DNA of 64,000 nt from Bradyrhizobium sp. Gha (GTDB taxonomy: Bacteria; Pseudomonadota; Alphaproteobacteria; Rhizobiales; Xanthobacteraceae): the NCBI RefSeq assembly GCF_900113735.1, contig NZ_FOQM01000034.1:1-64000 (forward strand), read 5' to 3'. How positions within the stretch are numbered: the stretch's first letter is position 1; every line of letters begins with the position of its first letter. Shown here piece after piece: positions 7,894 through 16,448 of the stretch. The notes beneath the pieces were generated by a model. That model searched no databases, was not told where the DNA came from, and was given only the letters and a program-made list of their open reading frames with translations. A program made the position numbers and the translations under genes.

Positions 7894-7959
7894 ATTGCAA
7901 ACAATTAGATTGTGCGCAATGTATATTCCGGTCTCTCACATTTAATTGTTCGCAATTGA
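7894..7959. promoter_or_regulatory. ohr-ohrR divergent control region with two OhrR-like operators
   Basis: Two AT-rich dyads stand out in GC-rich DNA. ACAAT-TAG-ATTGT (7901-7913) sits inside a wider ATTGC...GCAAT frame, and AATTG-TTCG-CAATT lies at 7944-7957. Known OhrR operators are similar AATTG/CAATT-rich palindromes in the ohr promoter. One site lies near each gene, so repression of both with release by peroxide is likely. The promoter boxes themselves are not assigned. Confidence 0.7.
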
Positions 7960-8009
7960 ATGTCCGCCCGCCCGGTCCCACAATGCGGGTCAGTCCCGCG
8001 AGATTCTGC

Positions 8010-8468
8010 ATGGCCCGGAAATCATCGACCCTCGATCCGCAACGCCTCGACAACCAGATCTGCTTCGCGGTCTATTCGGCCGCGCATGCCTTCAATCGTG
8101 TCTACAAGCCGCTGCTCGACCGCCTCGGCCTGACCTATCCGCAATATCTGGTGATGCTGGTGCTGTGGGAGCGCGATGACGTCCCGCTCAAGGAGATCGG
8201 TGAAAAGCTGTTTCTGGATTCCGGCACGCTGACGCCCCTGTTGAAGCGTTTGGAAGCAGCCCATCTGGTCAAGCGCACGCGAAGCAGCGAGGACGAGCGT
8301 CAGGTGCTCATCGCGCTGACTCCGCAAGGCCATGCGCTGAAAGACAAGGCGCGCAGCGTGCCGCAGTCGATCCTGGCCGCTTCGGATTGCTCGGTGTCGG
8401 AACTGGTCGCGATGAAGGACGAGATCGTGGCGTTAAGGGACCGGCTGAATGCGGTGATTGGGGAGTAG
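8010..8468 (+). CDS. ohrR: MarR-family organic peroxide sensor OhrR
   Basis: This 152-residue winged-helix repressor senses organic peroxides by cysteine oxidation. The sensing Cys is residue 18 in NQICFAVYSAAHAFNRVY, and a second Cys at about 127 (ASDCSVSEL) fits the two-Cys type known from Xanthomonas. The DNA-reading region contains LKEIGEKLFLDSGTLTPLLKRLE, and the wing carries RSSEDERQV. I chose the ATG at 8010 (MARKSSTLD) over the TTG at 7956, because the upstream codons would lie inside the operator. It is divergent from ohr. Confidence 0.93.
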   Translation: MARKSSTLDPQRLDNQICFAVYSAAHAFNRVYKPLLDRLGLTYPQYLVMLVLWERDDVPLKEIGEKLFLDSGTLTPLLKRLEAAHLVKRTRSSEDERQVLIALTPQGHALKDKARSVPQSILAASDCSVSELVAMKDEIVALRDRLNAVIGE

Positions 8469-8487
8469 GGCGGTTAGGACACCTCGA

Positions 8488-8724
8488 TTAGAAGTGCTTC
8501 TTCGCGAATGCCCGCCCAGAGCCAGATTTCAGATATCGTTCGAATGCGACAGCGCGTGCGGCATCGTCGAACGCGAAGCAGGTCCGTATTCGCCAGGGCC
8601 CATATTTCGAGGTGTGTGGTACCTCGCCGGAGTTGTGCTTCGCCAGACGGGCTCGCAAGTCGTCGGTGATGCCGACGTAGAAATGCTCGGAATCGAGACT
8701 CTCAAGGATGTAGCCATATTTCAT
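8488..8724 (-). CDS. Small GIY-YIG nuclease-superfamily protein
   Basis: This 78-residue single-domain protein carries the GIY-YIG fold: YGYI at the start, YVGITDDL about 12 residues later, the Arg in LRARLAKHNSG, and the Glu in VAFERYLKSGSG. These are the catalytic positions, and all look intact. Small stand-alone members of this kind are widespread and mostly uncharacterised. The ATG at 8724 has a strong GGAGGAAGGAG ribosome site. The longer open frame upstream runs into the tRNA and is not real. Two perfect hairpins and tRNA-Ala lie directly upstream. Confidence 0.82.
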   Translation of the reverse strand: MKYGYILESLDSEHFYVGITDDLRARLAKHNSGEVPHTSKYGPWRIRTCFAFDDAARAVAFERYLKSGSGRAFAKKHF

Positions 8725-8816
8725 CGCTCCTTCCTCCCGACGGGCAGGATAGCAGCTTCGAGACGCGTCTAGGGTGTTGCCTTTGCCCACCGCAGCTTGG
8801 GAATGACGGCTCCAGT

Positions 8817-8919
8817 CCGCCGTCGCCCTACGGGCTATGGCGGGACAGCCTTCGCTCACTTCGCTACGAGGGACTTCCCCAGGCTTGCCTAGCCGAAGCT
8901 CGCGAAGCGAGCGAAGGCT
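8817..8919. repeat. Two hairpin repeats flanking tRNA-Ala
   Basis: The first is CCGCC-gtc-GCCC-tac-GGGC-tat-GGCGG at 8817-8843. The second is AGCC-gaa-GCTCGC-gaa-GCGAGC-gaa-GGCT at 8891-8919. The second begins two bases beyond the 3' end of the tRNA on the minus strand, so it could serve as its transcript end, although there is no T-run. Both look like palindromic intergenic repeats. Confidence 0.65.
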
Positions 8920-8921
8920 GG

Positions 8922-8994
<73 letters not shown>

Positions 8995-9092
8995 TTTAGT
9001 CCAGATGGGACGATCCTGGGGGATCCGTCCCGGCCGTCGAGCCGTCTAAGCGACTCGCGCGGTGCACCCTTTTTCACAGATCAGGGCTGACC

Positions 9093-9500
9093 TCAAGTCT
9101 CTTCATCACCTCCGACGTCACCAATGATGTCGGTGACGTCCTCGTCGCCCTCTTCTTCGTCGGCAATGAAGGTCGAATCGTCGTCATCGTCGTCGTCGAG
9201 GGTATCGTCGACCTCGATATCGTCCTCGGATTCGGGGACGACGGCCTTAACCTTGCCGGTGTTCTCCTCGGCATCGGCCTCCTCGAGCGAGACCTCTTCG
9301 ACCTCGGCCGGCTCCGGCGCGGCGTCCGCGGCGGCTGCGTGGCGGGCCTCGGCGCCGCGTCCAGCGCGGGCGGTCGCAATCGGCGCGATCGGCACCACCT
9401 CGCCGGTATAGGGCGAGATCACCGGATTCTTGTTGAGGTCGTAGAACTTCTTGCCCGTGGTCGGGCAAATACGTTTGGTTCCGAGTTCGGACTTGGCCAC
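9093..9500 (-). CDS. TIGR02300 / FYDLN-acid family protein
   Basis: This is a 135-residue protein of unknown function. The first 45 residues form the conserved head, with GTKRICPTTGKKFYDLNKNP resembling a half zinc-ribbon that has a single Cys. The rest is a low-complexity acidic tail rich in Ala, Glu and Asp, with a run of seven Asp. The tail is probably disordered. The family is restricted to alphaproteobacteria and usually sits between aroA and a tRNA-Ala, as here. It is divergent from aroA. No reaction should be assigned. Confidence 0.88.
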   Translation of the reverse strand: MAKSELGTKRICPTTGKKFYDLNKNPVISPYTGEVVPIAPIATARAGRGAEARHAAAADAAPEPAEVEEVSLEEADAEENTGKVKAVVPESEDDIEVDDTLDDDDDDDSTFIADEEEGDEDVTDIIGDVGGDEET

Positions 9501-9661
9501 GGCAGAGGAATCCTGGGAATGTCTGAAAAGCGGTGCTTCACTTGGCTAGTTGGCGGCCCGCTGTCAATAGCGCATTACGAGAGAAAGACATGCTCGTGAC
9601 GGCGGGAAGGGCATGTGGTACCTGCCCGCAGCCGCTATCAGGCACATTCAAGGACACAATC

Positions 9662-10999
9662 TTGACTCATTCCGAGAACCCGGCGCCGCTCAAATCGCGC
9701 TCAAGCGGTCCCCTGACCGGAAAAGTACGGGTGCCCGGCGACAAGTCGATCTCCCACCGTGCCCTCATCCTGGGCGCGCTCGCGGTCGGCGAGACCCGGA
9801 TTACCGGCCTCCTCGAGGGCGAGGACGTCCTCAACACCGCCAAATCCATGCAGGCCCTCGGCGCCAAGGTCGAGCGCACCGGCGATTTCGCCTGGAAGGT
9901 CCAGGGCGTCGGTGTCGGCGGCTTTGCCCAGCCCAAGGCCGCGCTGGATTTCGGCAACTCGGGCACCGGCTGCCGGTTGGTCATGGGCGCCGTCGCCGGC
10001 TGCCCGATCTCGGCAGTGTTCGACGGCGATGCCTCGCTGCGCAGCCGACCGATGCGCCGGATCCTCGATCCGCTCGAGAAGATGGGCGCAAAGGTCGTGT
10101 CCGGCGGCGAGGGCGGCCGGCTGCCGCTGACCGTGCAGGGCGCGCGCGATCCGCTGCCGATCAGCTACAAGACCCCGGTTGCCTCGGCCCAGATCAAGTC
10201 GGCGGTGCTGCTGGCGGGCCTCGCTGCGCCTGGCACCACCACGGTGATCGAGAGCGAGGCCAGCCGCGACCACACCGAACTGATGCTGAAACATTTTGGC
10301 GCTGACATCACCTCGGTGCGGGAAGGCCAGCACGGGCGCCGCATCACGCTCGTGGGTCAGCCCGAGCTGCACGGCACCACCGTCATCGTGCCGGCTGATC
10401 CCTCATCTGCGGCATTTCCCGTGGTCGCGGCGCTGATCGTCGAAGGCTCAGATGTCGTCCTCTCCGACGTCATGACCAATCCGTTGCGCACCGGCCTTTT
10501 CACGACGCTGCGTGAAATGGGCGCTTCCATCGAGGAAAGCGAAGTGCGTGGCGACGCCGGCGAACCGATGGCGCGCTTGCGCGTGCGCGCCTCAAAGCTG
10601 CGCGGCGTCGAGGTGCCGCCGGAGCGCGCGCCGTCGATGATCGACGAATATCTGGTGCTGGCCGTCGCGGCGTCCTTCGCCGAAGGCACGACCATCATGC
10701 GCGGCCTGCAGGAGCTGCGCGTCAAGGAATCCGACCGGCTCGAAGCCACCGCCGACATGCTTCGCGTCAATGGTGTGAAGGTGACGATCTCCTGCGACGA
10801 TCTGATCGTCGAAGGCCGCGGCCATGTGCCTGGTGGCGGCACCGTCGCCACGCATATGGACCATCGCATCGCGATGTCCGCGCTGGTGATGGGCTGCGCC
10901 TCCGACCAGCCGGTGACGGTCGACGACACCGCCTTCATCGCCACCAGCTTCCCGGATTTCATTCCGATGATGCGTTCGCTTGGGGCCGAGTTCTCATGA
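9662..10999 (+). CDS. aroA: 3-Phosphoshikimate 1-carboxyvinyltransferase (EPSP synthase)
   Basis: This enzyme joins shikimate-3-phosphate and phosphoenolpyruvate in the shikimate pathway. It is 445 residues long from a TTG start at 9662, chosen because an AAGGA ribosome site lies seven bases upstream and MTHSENPAPL fits homologues. An ATG at 9590 would add 24 unrelated residues. Motifs are GDKSISHR, SAQIKSAVLLAGL, RDHTE and NPLRTG, which place it in the class II group of CP4 type. The inhibitor-site loop reads FGNSGTGCR with Gly at position 101, so glyphosate tolerance is not expected. It overlaps cmk by four bases. Confidence 0.95.
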   Translation: MTHSENPAPLKSRSSGPLTGKVRVPGDKSISHRALILGALAVGETRITGLLEGEDVLNTAKSMQALGAKVERTGDFAWKVQGVGVGGFAQPKAALDFGNSGTGCRLVMGAVAGCPISAVFDGDASLRSRPMRRILDPLEKMGAKVVSGGEGGRLPLTVQGARDPLPISYKTPVASAQIKSAVLLAGLAAPGTTTVIESEASRDHTELMLKHFGADITSVREGQHGRRITLVGQPELHGTTVIVPADPSSAAFPVVAALIVEGSDVVLSDVMTNPLRTGLFTTLREMGASIEESEVRGDAGEPMARLRVRASKLRGVEVPPERAPSMIDEYLVLAVAASFAEGTTIMRGLQELRVKESDRLEATADMLRVNGVKVTISCDDLIVEGRGHVPGGGTVATHMDHRIAMSALVMGCASDQPVTVDDTAFIATSFPDFIPMMRSLGAEFS

Positions 11000-11634
11000 T
11001 CATCGCCATCGACGGACCCGCGGCCTCGGGCAAGGGCACGCTCGGCAAGCGCCTGGCCCATCATTACGGCTATCGTCATCTCGATACCGGCGTCATCTAT
11101 CGCGCCGTCGCGTACGAATTGATGCAGTCCGGCCAGGATCTCCGGGACGAGGCGGCGGCGGTCGCGGCTGCGCTGGAACTCGACCCGGAAAAATTCGGCA
11201 ATCCGGCGTTGAAGACGCAAGCCGCCGGTGAGGGCGCTTCGATCGTCTCGGCGATTCCCCGGGTGCGCGAGGTCCTGCTCAATTTCCAGCGGCAATTCGC
11301 CGCCGATCCGCCGGGCGCCGTGCTTGACGGCCGGGACATTGGAACCGTGATCTGTCCCCATGCCGACGTGAAGATCTTCGTCGTGGCCGATCCCAAGGTG
11401 CGTGCCCGCCGCCGCACCATGGAGGCGCGGGCGCGGGGTGAGGAGGCGGATGAGGCGGCCGTGCTCGCCGACATCATCCAGCGCGACGAACGGGACAAGA
11501 ACCGGCCGATAGCGCCTTTGAAACCGGCCGCGGATGCTTACTTGCTAGATAACTCCCAACTGGATATAGAAGGCGGCGTCCGGGCCGCCATCGACATTAT
11601 CGAGGCCGTCCGAGCGGGCCGGTTGCGGGGTTAA
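10996..11634 (+). CDS. cmk: Cytidylate kinase
   Basis: This 212-residue P-loop kinase phosphorylates CMP and dCMP with ATP. The nucleotide-binding loop is GPAASGKGTL (residues 6-15), followed by the substrate-binding motifs YRHLDTGVIYRA and LDGRDIGTVICPHADVK. The ATG overlaps the aroA stop codon (ATGA), so translation is coupled. aroA-cmk-rpsA is a conserved bacterial order. The length is normal. Confidence 0.95.
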   Translation: MIIAIDGPAASGKGTLGKRLAHHYGYRHLDTGVIYRAVAYELMQSGQDLRDEAAAVAAALELDPEKFGNPALKTQAAGEGASIVSAIPRVREVLLNFQRQFAADPPGAVLDGRDIGTVICPHADVKIFVVADPKVRARRRTMEARARGEEADEAAVLADIIQRDERDKNRPIAPLKPAADAYLLDNSQLDIEGGVRAAIDIIEAVRAGRLRG

Positions 11635-11800
11635 GCCGCGGCCGTCATTGGAGGAAGCGCCCGCTCCCGCTCTTTGAGGTCGATACTCTCGGTCCCTGTT
11701 TGGGGTCGACGCGATCCAGGCTCCGGACAACAGATTTCAACGTATCGAACGTGCGGGCCCAGCCGGCCCGCTTCCGCTGCTTCGGTCGCAAGATCGAGCA

Positions 11801-11833
11801 TCGAGCGGTCGCTCGAAGGTCTTGCGGACCTTC
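11801..11833 (+). promoter_or_regulatory. Tandem hairpins in the rpsA leader
   Basis: TCGAGC-GGTC-GCTCGA (11801-11816) and GAAGGTC-TTGCG-GACCTTC (11815-11833) are perfect hairpins that share two bases. They lie about 70 bases before the rpsA start. S1 represses its own translation in E. coli through leader structure, so these may act in autoregulation. This is inference. Confidence 0.4.
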
Positions 11834-11899
11834 CGACACTGCGCGCGCGATACGCCCATGAACCCAACGGCCGGCAAGACATCCGCAACTGGAGAACAA

Positions 11900-13606
11900 A
11901 TGGCTTCGACTTCCGCTGATACCTACAGCCCGTCGCGTGACGATTTCGCCGCGATGCTCGACGAGTCCTTCGCAGGGGGCAACCTGCAGGAGAGCTCCGT
12001 CGTCAAGGGCAAGGTGGTTGCAATTGAAAAGGACATGGCCGTCATCGACGTCGGCCTGAAGACCGAAGGCCGCGTTGCGCTGCGCGAATTTTCCGGCCCC
12101 GGCCGTGACAGCGAAATCAAGGTTGGCGACGAGGTCGAAGTGTTCCTCGACCGCATCGAAAACGCCCTCGGCGAAGCCGTGCTGTCGCGCGACAAGGCGC
12201 GCCGCGAAGAGAGCTGGGGCAAGCTGGAGAAGGCGTTCCAGAACAACGAGAAGGTCACGGGCGTCATCTTCAACCAGGTCAAGGGCGGCTTCACCGTCGA
12301 CCTCGACGGCGCCGTGGCCTTCCTGCCGCGTTCGCAGGTCGACATCCGTCCGATCCGCGACGTTGCGCCCCTGATGAACAACGCGCAGCCGTTCCAGATC
12401 CTCAAGATGGACCGCCGCCGCGGCAACATCGTCGTTTCCCGCCGTACGGTTCTCGAAGAGACCCGCGCCGAGCAGCGTCAGGAGCTGGTGCAGAACCTCG
12501 AAGAGGGTCAGGTCATCGACGGCGTGGTCAAGAACATCACCGATTACGGTGCGTTCGTTGATCTCGGCGGCATCGACGGCCTGCTGCACGTCACCGACAT
12601 CGCGTGGCGCCGCGTCAACCACCCGACCGAGGTGCTCTCGATCGGCCAGACCGTGAAGGTCAAGATCATCAAGATCAACCACGAGACGCACCGCATCTCG
12701 CTGGGCATGAAGCAGCTGCTGGACGATCCGTGGCAAGGCATCGAAGCCAAGTACCCGCTGGGTGCCCGCTTCACCGGCCGTGTCACCAACATCACCGACT
12801 ACGGTGCGTTCGTCGAACTCGAGCCGGGCATCGAAGGCCTGATCCACGTCTCCGAGATGTCGTGGACCAAGAAGAACATGCACCCCGGCAAGATCGTGTC
12901 GACCTCGCAGGAAGTCGACGTGCAGGTGCTGGAAGTCGATTCCGTCAAGCGCCGCATCTCGCTCGGCCTCAAGCAGACCATGCGCAACCCGTGGGAGGTC
13001 TTCGTCGAAGGTCACCCGACCGGTTCGGTGGTCGAGGGCGAAGTCAAGAACAAGACCGAGTTCGGTCTGTTCCTCGGCCTCGAGGGCGACGTCGACGGCA
13101 TGGTCCACCTCTCCGACCTCGACTGGAAGCTTCCGGGCGAGCAGGTGATCGACAACTACAAGAAGGGCGACATGGTCAAGGCCGTGGTGCTCGATGTGGA
13201 CGTCGAGAAGGAGCGTATCTCGCTCGGCATCAAGCAGCTCGAAGGCGACCCCTTCGCCGAGCCGGGCGATGTCAAGAAGGGCGCGGTCGTGACCTGCGAA
13301 GTGCTCGAAGTGAAGGAAAGCGGTATCGAGGTGAAGATCGCCGGCACCGATTTCACCACCTTCGTCAAGCGCTCGGAGCTCGCGCGTGACCGCAACGACC
13401 AGCGCGCCGAACGCTTTGCCGTCGGCGAGAAGGTCGATGCCCGCGTGATCCAGTTCGACAAGAAGGCCCGCAAGGTCCAGGTGTCGATCAAGGCGCTCGA
13501 AGTCGCCGAAGAGAAGGAAGCCATCGCGCAGTACGGCTCCTCGGATTCGGGAGCGACGCTCGGCGACATCCTGGGCACCGCGCTCAAGAACCGCGACAGC
13601 AAGTAA
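11900..13606 (+). CDS. rpsA: 30S ribosomal protein S1
   Basis: This 568-residue RNA-binding protein holds mRNA on the small subunit. Six S1 (OB-fold) repeats are visible, for example VKNITDYGAFVDLGGIDGLLHVTDI and VTNITDYGAFVELEPG, each ending in a RISLG-type strand. I chose the ATG at 11900 (MASTSADTYSP) because a GGAGAA ribosome site precedes it and it matches the family. Earlier in-frame starts lie in the leader. It follows cmk and ends at a strong terminator. Codon use is highly biased, as expected for an abundant protein. Confidence 0.97.
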   Translation: MASTSADTYSPSRDDFAAMLDESFAGGNLQESSVVKGKVVAIEKDMAVIDVGLKTEGRVALREFSGPGRDSEIKVGDEVEVFLDRIENALGEAVLSRDKARREESWGKLEKAFQNNEKVTGVIFNQVKGGFTVDLDGAVAFLPRSQVDIRPIRDVAPLMNNAQPFQILKMDRRRGNIVVSRRTVLEETRAEQRQELVQNLEEGQVIDGVVKNITDYGAFVDLGGIDGLLHVTDIAWRRVNHPTEVLSIGQTVKVKIIKINHETHRISLGMKQLLDDPWQGIEAKYPLGARFTGRVTNITDYGAFVELEPGIEGLIHVSEMSWTKKNMHPGKIVSTSQEVDVQVLEVDSVKRRISLGLKQTMRNPWEVFVEGHPTGSVVEGEVKNKTEFGLFLGLEGDVDGMVHLSDLDWKLPGEQVIDNYKKGDMVKAVVLDVDVEKERISLGIKQLEGDPFAEPGDVKKGAVVTCEVLEVKESGIEVKIAGTDFTTFVKRSELARDRNDQRAERFAVGEKVDARVIQFDKKARKVQVSIKALEVAEEKEAIAQYGSSDSGATLGDILGTALKNRDSK

Positions 13607-13631
13607 GCGAAACGCACGTTTTGCTGACATC

Positions 13632-13660
13632 AAAGCCCCGGCCAGCGCCGGGGCTTTTTT
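13632..13660 (+). terminator. Rho-independent terminator after rpsA
   Basis: AAAGCCCCGGC and GCCGGGGCTTT form an 11-bp stem with a four-base loop, followed directly by TTT. It starts 25 bases after the rpsA stop and closes the aroA-cmk-rpsA unit. Confidence 0.95.
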
Positions 13661-13789
13661 GTTGCGGCTCCCAACGGGCCGCGCGGGGCCTTGTTTTCTT
13701 CAAATTACGCCGCAATTGGTGTATCCAGACCGGCGTTGATCACGTCGTGACGGCACGACGCAAGCGGTCCTTCATCTGGAGATATCTCG

Positions 13790-14770
13790 ATGTCGCTCGA
13801 TTCGGACATCATCGTCGATCGCCGCAGGATCCGCCGCAAGCTGACGTTCTGGCGCGTGGTGGCCGCGCTGATCGCGATCGCCGCGATCGCGGGTTTTGCG
13901 CTGGTCGCGACGCCAGGTGCGCGCGGTACTTTCGCCTCTGCCGGCGCCATCGCCCGTGTGCAGATCGACGGCCTGATCCGCAGCGATGCCGAGCGTACGC
14001 GGGCGCTGGAGCGGCTGGAGAATTCGCAGGCTGCGGCCGTCATCGTTCACGTCAATTCGCCTGGTGGCACCACCGCCGGCTCCGAGCAGCTCTACGACTC
14101 GCTGACGCGGCTGAAGGCGAAGAAGCCGCTGGTCGTCGTGGTCGAAGGTCTTGCGGCGTCCGGCGGCTACATCACCGCGATCGCGAGCGACCACATCATC
14201 GCCCAGCAGAGCTCGCTGGTGGGCTCGATCGGCGTGCTGTTCCAGTTCCCCAATTTCAGCGAGCTGTTGAAGACGATCGGCGTCAAGGTCGAGGAGGTGA
14301 AGTCCACGCCGCTGAAGGCCGCGCCCAATGGATACGAGCCGACCAGCCCGGAAGCCCGGGCCGCGCTGGATGCGCTGGTGAAGGATTCCTATGCCTGGTT
14401 CAAGGATCTGGTGAAGCAGCGCCGTGGCATGGATGACACGCAGCTCGAAAAAGTGGTCGATGGCCGCGTCTTCACCGGCCGCCAGGCGATCGATCTCAAG
14501 CTGATCGATCAGCTCGGCGACGAGAAAACCGCGGTGACCTGGCTCGAGGAACAGAAGGGCGTCAAGAAGGGTCTTTCCGTGCGCGACTACAAGCTCGAGC
14601 CGCGCTTTGGCGACCTGCCGTTCATCAAGGCGGCGGCCTCAGTGACGCTGGAAGCGCTTGGATTCAGCGCGATTGCGCATCAGATCGAGCAAACCGGCGT
14701 TGCGCAGGCGGTGGATCGCGCCGGGCTGGATGGAATGCTGGCTTTGTGGCAGCCGGCCGCGTCGAACTGA
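13790..14770 (+). CDS. sppA: Signal peptide peptidase SppA (S49, short form)
   Basis: This 326-residue inner-membrane serine protease cleaves leftover signal peptides. One N-terminal membrane anchor spans about residues 23-45 (VVAALIAIAAIAGFALVA). The S49 domain carries VNSPGG, the nucleophile Ser in LAASGGYITA, and the tetrameric motif SLVGSIGVL. The general-base Lys is likely the one in VKSTPLKAAPNG. It is the short form with one protease domain. The ATG at 13790 has GGAG upstream. It lies between rpsA and ihfB, which is the usual alphaproteobacterial order. Confidence 0.93.
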   Translation: MSLDSDIIVDRRRIRRKLTFWRVVAALIAIAAIAGFALVATPGARGTFASAGAIARVQIDGLIRSDAERTRALERLENSQAAAVIVHVNSPGGTTAGSEQLYDSLTRLKAKKPLVVVVEGLAASGGYITAIASDHIIAQQSSLVGSIGVLFQFPNFSELLKTIGVKVEEVKSTPLKAAPNGYEPTSPEARAALDALVKDSYAWFKDLVKQRRGMDDTQLEKVVDGRVFTGRQAIDLKLIDQLGDEKTAVTWLEEQKGVKKGLSVRDYKLEPRFGDLPFIKAAASVTLEALGFSAIAHQIEQTGVAQAVDRAGLDGMLALWQPAASN

Positions 14771-14952
14771 CCAAAAAAATTGGGAACCACGCGAGCCCGC
14801 GACTTTTTTCCCGTTCGGCGGGTGGCTGTGCAGTCTGTTTTTTCGGCATTTGTCACGCATTTTCACGACGCCGGGCCTTGATTTAGCGACTTGACAGATC
14901 AAGGCATTTTCACGGAAATGGTCATCCGCACGCTTCCGGGTCCTATCTCTCG

Positions 14953-15258
14953 ATGATCAAATCCGAACTTGTTCAGCGTATCGCCGAGCACAACCCGCAT
15001 CTGTACCAGCGGGATGTCGAGAACATTGTGAATGCGATTCTCGAGGAGATCGTAGCGGCACTCGCGCGCGGCGACCGCGTCGAGTTGCGCGGCTTCGGCG
15101 CTTTCTCGGTCAAGCACCGCCCCGCGCGCGCCGGCCGCAATCCGCGCACCGGCGCCCATGTCCCTGTCGATCAGAAGAGCGTTCCGTTCTTCAAGACCGG
15201 CAAGGAAATGCGCGAGCGGCTCAACCGGGACCATCCGGATCCGGGCGCCCCGGACTGA
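14953..15258 (+). CDS. ihfB: Integration host factor, beta subunit
   Basis: This 101-residue DNA-bending protein pairs with IhfA to shape promoters and recombination sites. The signature ELRGFGAFSVKHRPARAGRNPRTG and the DNA-intercalating Pro of the arm (RAGRNPRTG) are present. It begins MIKSELVQRI, as is standard for IhfB. The protein ends with a short Asp/Pro tail. It is preceded by a 180-base AT-richer gap that probably holds its promoter. Confidence 0.95.
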   Translation: MIKSELVQRIAEHNPHLYQRDVENIVNAILEEIVAALARGDRVELRGFGAFSVKHRPARAGRNPRTGAHVPVDQKSVPFFKTGKEMRERLNRDHPDPGAPD

Positions 15259-15330
15259 CGCTGCCGTCCGGGCTTTACCTGATGGCCGCAACGATGCGGC
15301 AGCAAGCTTGATTCAAGACGAGCGCTCGCG

Positions 15331-15723
15331 ATGCGAAAGTTCCTGACCGCGCTGATCGTGATTCCGCTGGCCCTGATCCTGGTGACCTTTGCGGTCGCCA
15401 ACAGGCATGAGGTCACGGTTTCGTTTGATCCCTTCATGGCGGCTGATCCGGCCTTGTCGCGCACCGTCCCGTTGTTCCTTCTCCTGATCCTGGTGGCTGC
15501 CTTGGGTGTCATCGTCGGCGGCTGTGCCGTCTGGTTCGGCCAGCGGCACTGGCGGCGCGCTGCGCGCCGGCATGAGGCGGATGCCCGGGCTGCCCGGGTC
15601 GAGCTGGCCGATCTGCGGGCCCAGGCGGCTCCTGCCAAGCCCGAGGCCCAGCGTCTCCCGGTACCCTCTGGGGTGGGCCTTTATGGGCCTGTCGGGCGAG
15701 ACAAGCAGCGCGCGACGTTGTAG
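15331..15723 (+). CDS. LapA-domain inner-membrane protein
   Basis: This 130-residue protein matches the lipopolysaccharide assembly protein A (DUF1049) family. It has two membrane helices, at about residues 5-23 (LTALIVIPLALILVTFAVAN) and 48-68 (FLLLILVAALGVIVGG), joined by the NRHEVTVSFDPF stretch that marks the family, and it ends in a basic, probably coiled cytoplasmic segment. In E. coli, LapA works with LapB in LPS assembly and LpxC control. I do not claim that role here. It lies between ihfB and trpF. Confidence 0.85.
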   Translation: MRKFLTALIVIPLALILVTFAVANRHEVTVSFDPFMAADPALSRTVPLFLLLILVAALGVIVGGCAVWFGQRHWRRAARRHEADARAARVELADLRAQAAPAKPEAQRLPVPSGVGLYGPVGRDKQRATL

Positions 15724-15788
15724 AAGCGGCCCCGACCGAAAAGCCCGCTTCCTGGCCGCCATTTGCGGCCTCCATTTGCATTGAGACC

Positions 15789-16448
15789 ATGTCCCTGCTC
15801 GTCAAGATCTGCGGCCTGTCCACGTCAGAGACGCTCGAAACGGCGCTCGACGCGGGTGCCGACATGGTGGGGTTCGTGTTCTTTCCGCCGTCGCCACGGC
15901 ATGTGTCGCTGCAGACCGGGCGTGAGCTCGGGCGTCAGGTGAAGGGACGCGCGCAGAAAGTGGCGCTCACCGTCGACGCCGACGACGCCACGCTCGACAA
16001 CATCATGGACGCGCTGTCGCCCGATATCTTCCAGCTTCACGGCCAAGAGAGCGTGGCGCGGCTGCGCGACATCAAGCAGAGGTTCGGCCGTCCGGTGATG
16101 AAAGCCGTGCCGGTCGCATCAGCCTCCGATCTCGCCGTCCTGCCTGGCTACGCCGCAGTCGCCGACCGCCTGCTGTTCGACGCGCGCGCGCCGAAAGACG
16201 CAACCCGTCCCGGCGGATTGGGCGCCCCGTTCGACTGGCACCTGCTGGAAAATCTCGATCTGGAGCTGCCCTACATGGTTTCGGGCGGGCTTCACGTCGA
16301 CAACGTTGCGGAAGCCGTCCGCGTCACTCGCGCCGGCGGCGTCGATGTGTCCTCCGGGATCGAGAGCGCCCCGGGCGTCAAGGATCCGGAGCTGATCAAA
16401 GCCTTCATTCGCGCCGCGCGCGCCACCCAAGAGTCGAGCGTTCGATGA
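15789..16448 (+). CDS. trpF: Phosphoribosylanthranilate isomerase
   Basis: This 219-residue TIM-barrel enzyme performs the third step from anthranilate to tryptophan, an Amadori rearrangement of phosphoribosylanthranilate. The N-terminal VKICGLS carries the general-base Cys, and the Asp is in VDADD. GFVFFPPSPRHV and the phosphate-binding VSGGLHVDNV and VDVSSGIES segments are in place. It overlaps trpB by four bases (ATGA), so the two are translationally coupled. Confidence 0.95.
   Translation: MSLLVKICGLSTSETLETALDAGADMVGFVFFPPSPRHVSLQTGRELGRQVKGRAQKVALTVDADDATLDNIMDALSPDIFQLHGQESVARLRDIKQRFGRPVMKAVPVASASDLAVLPGYAAVADRLLFDARAPKDATRPGGLGAPFDWHLLENLDLELPYMVSGGLHVDNVAEAVRVTRAGGVDVSSGIESAPGVKDPELIKAFIRAARATQESSVR

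Noticed and set aside
9590..9661. ATG start for aroA at 9590
   Set aside because: It would add 24 residues without homology. The TTG at 9662 has an AAGGA site at the right distance and fits the family N-terminus.
9662..10999. Natural glyphosate-tolerant EPSP synthase
   Set aside because: The overall class II motifs suggest it, but the critical loop has Gly101 instead of Ala, which predicts sensitivity.
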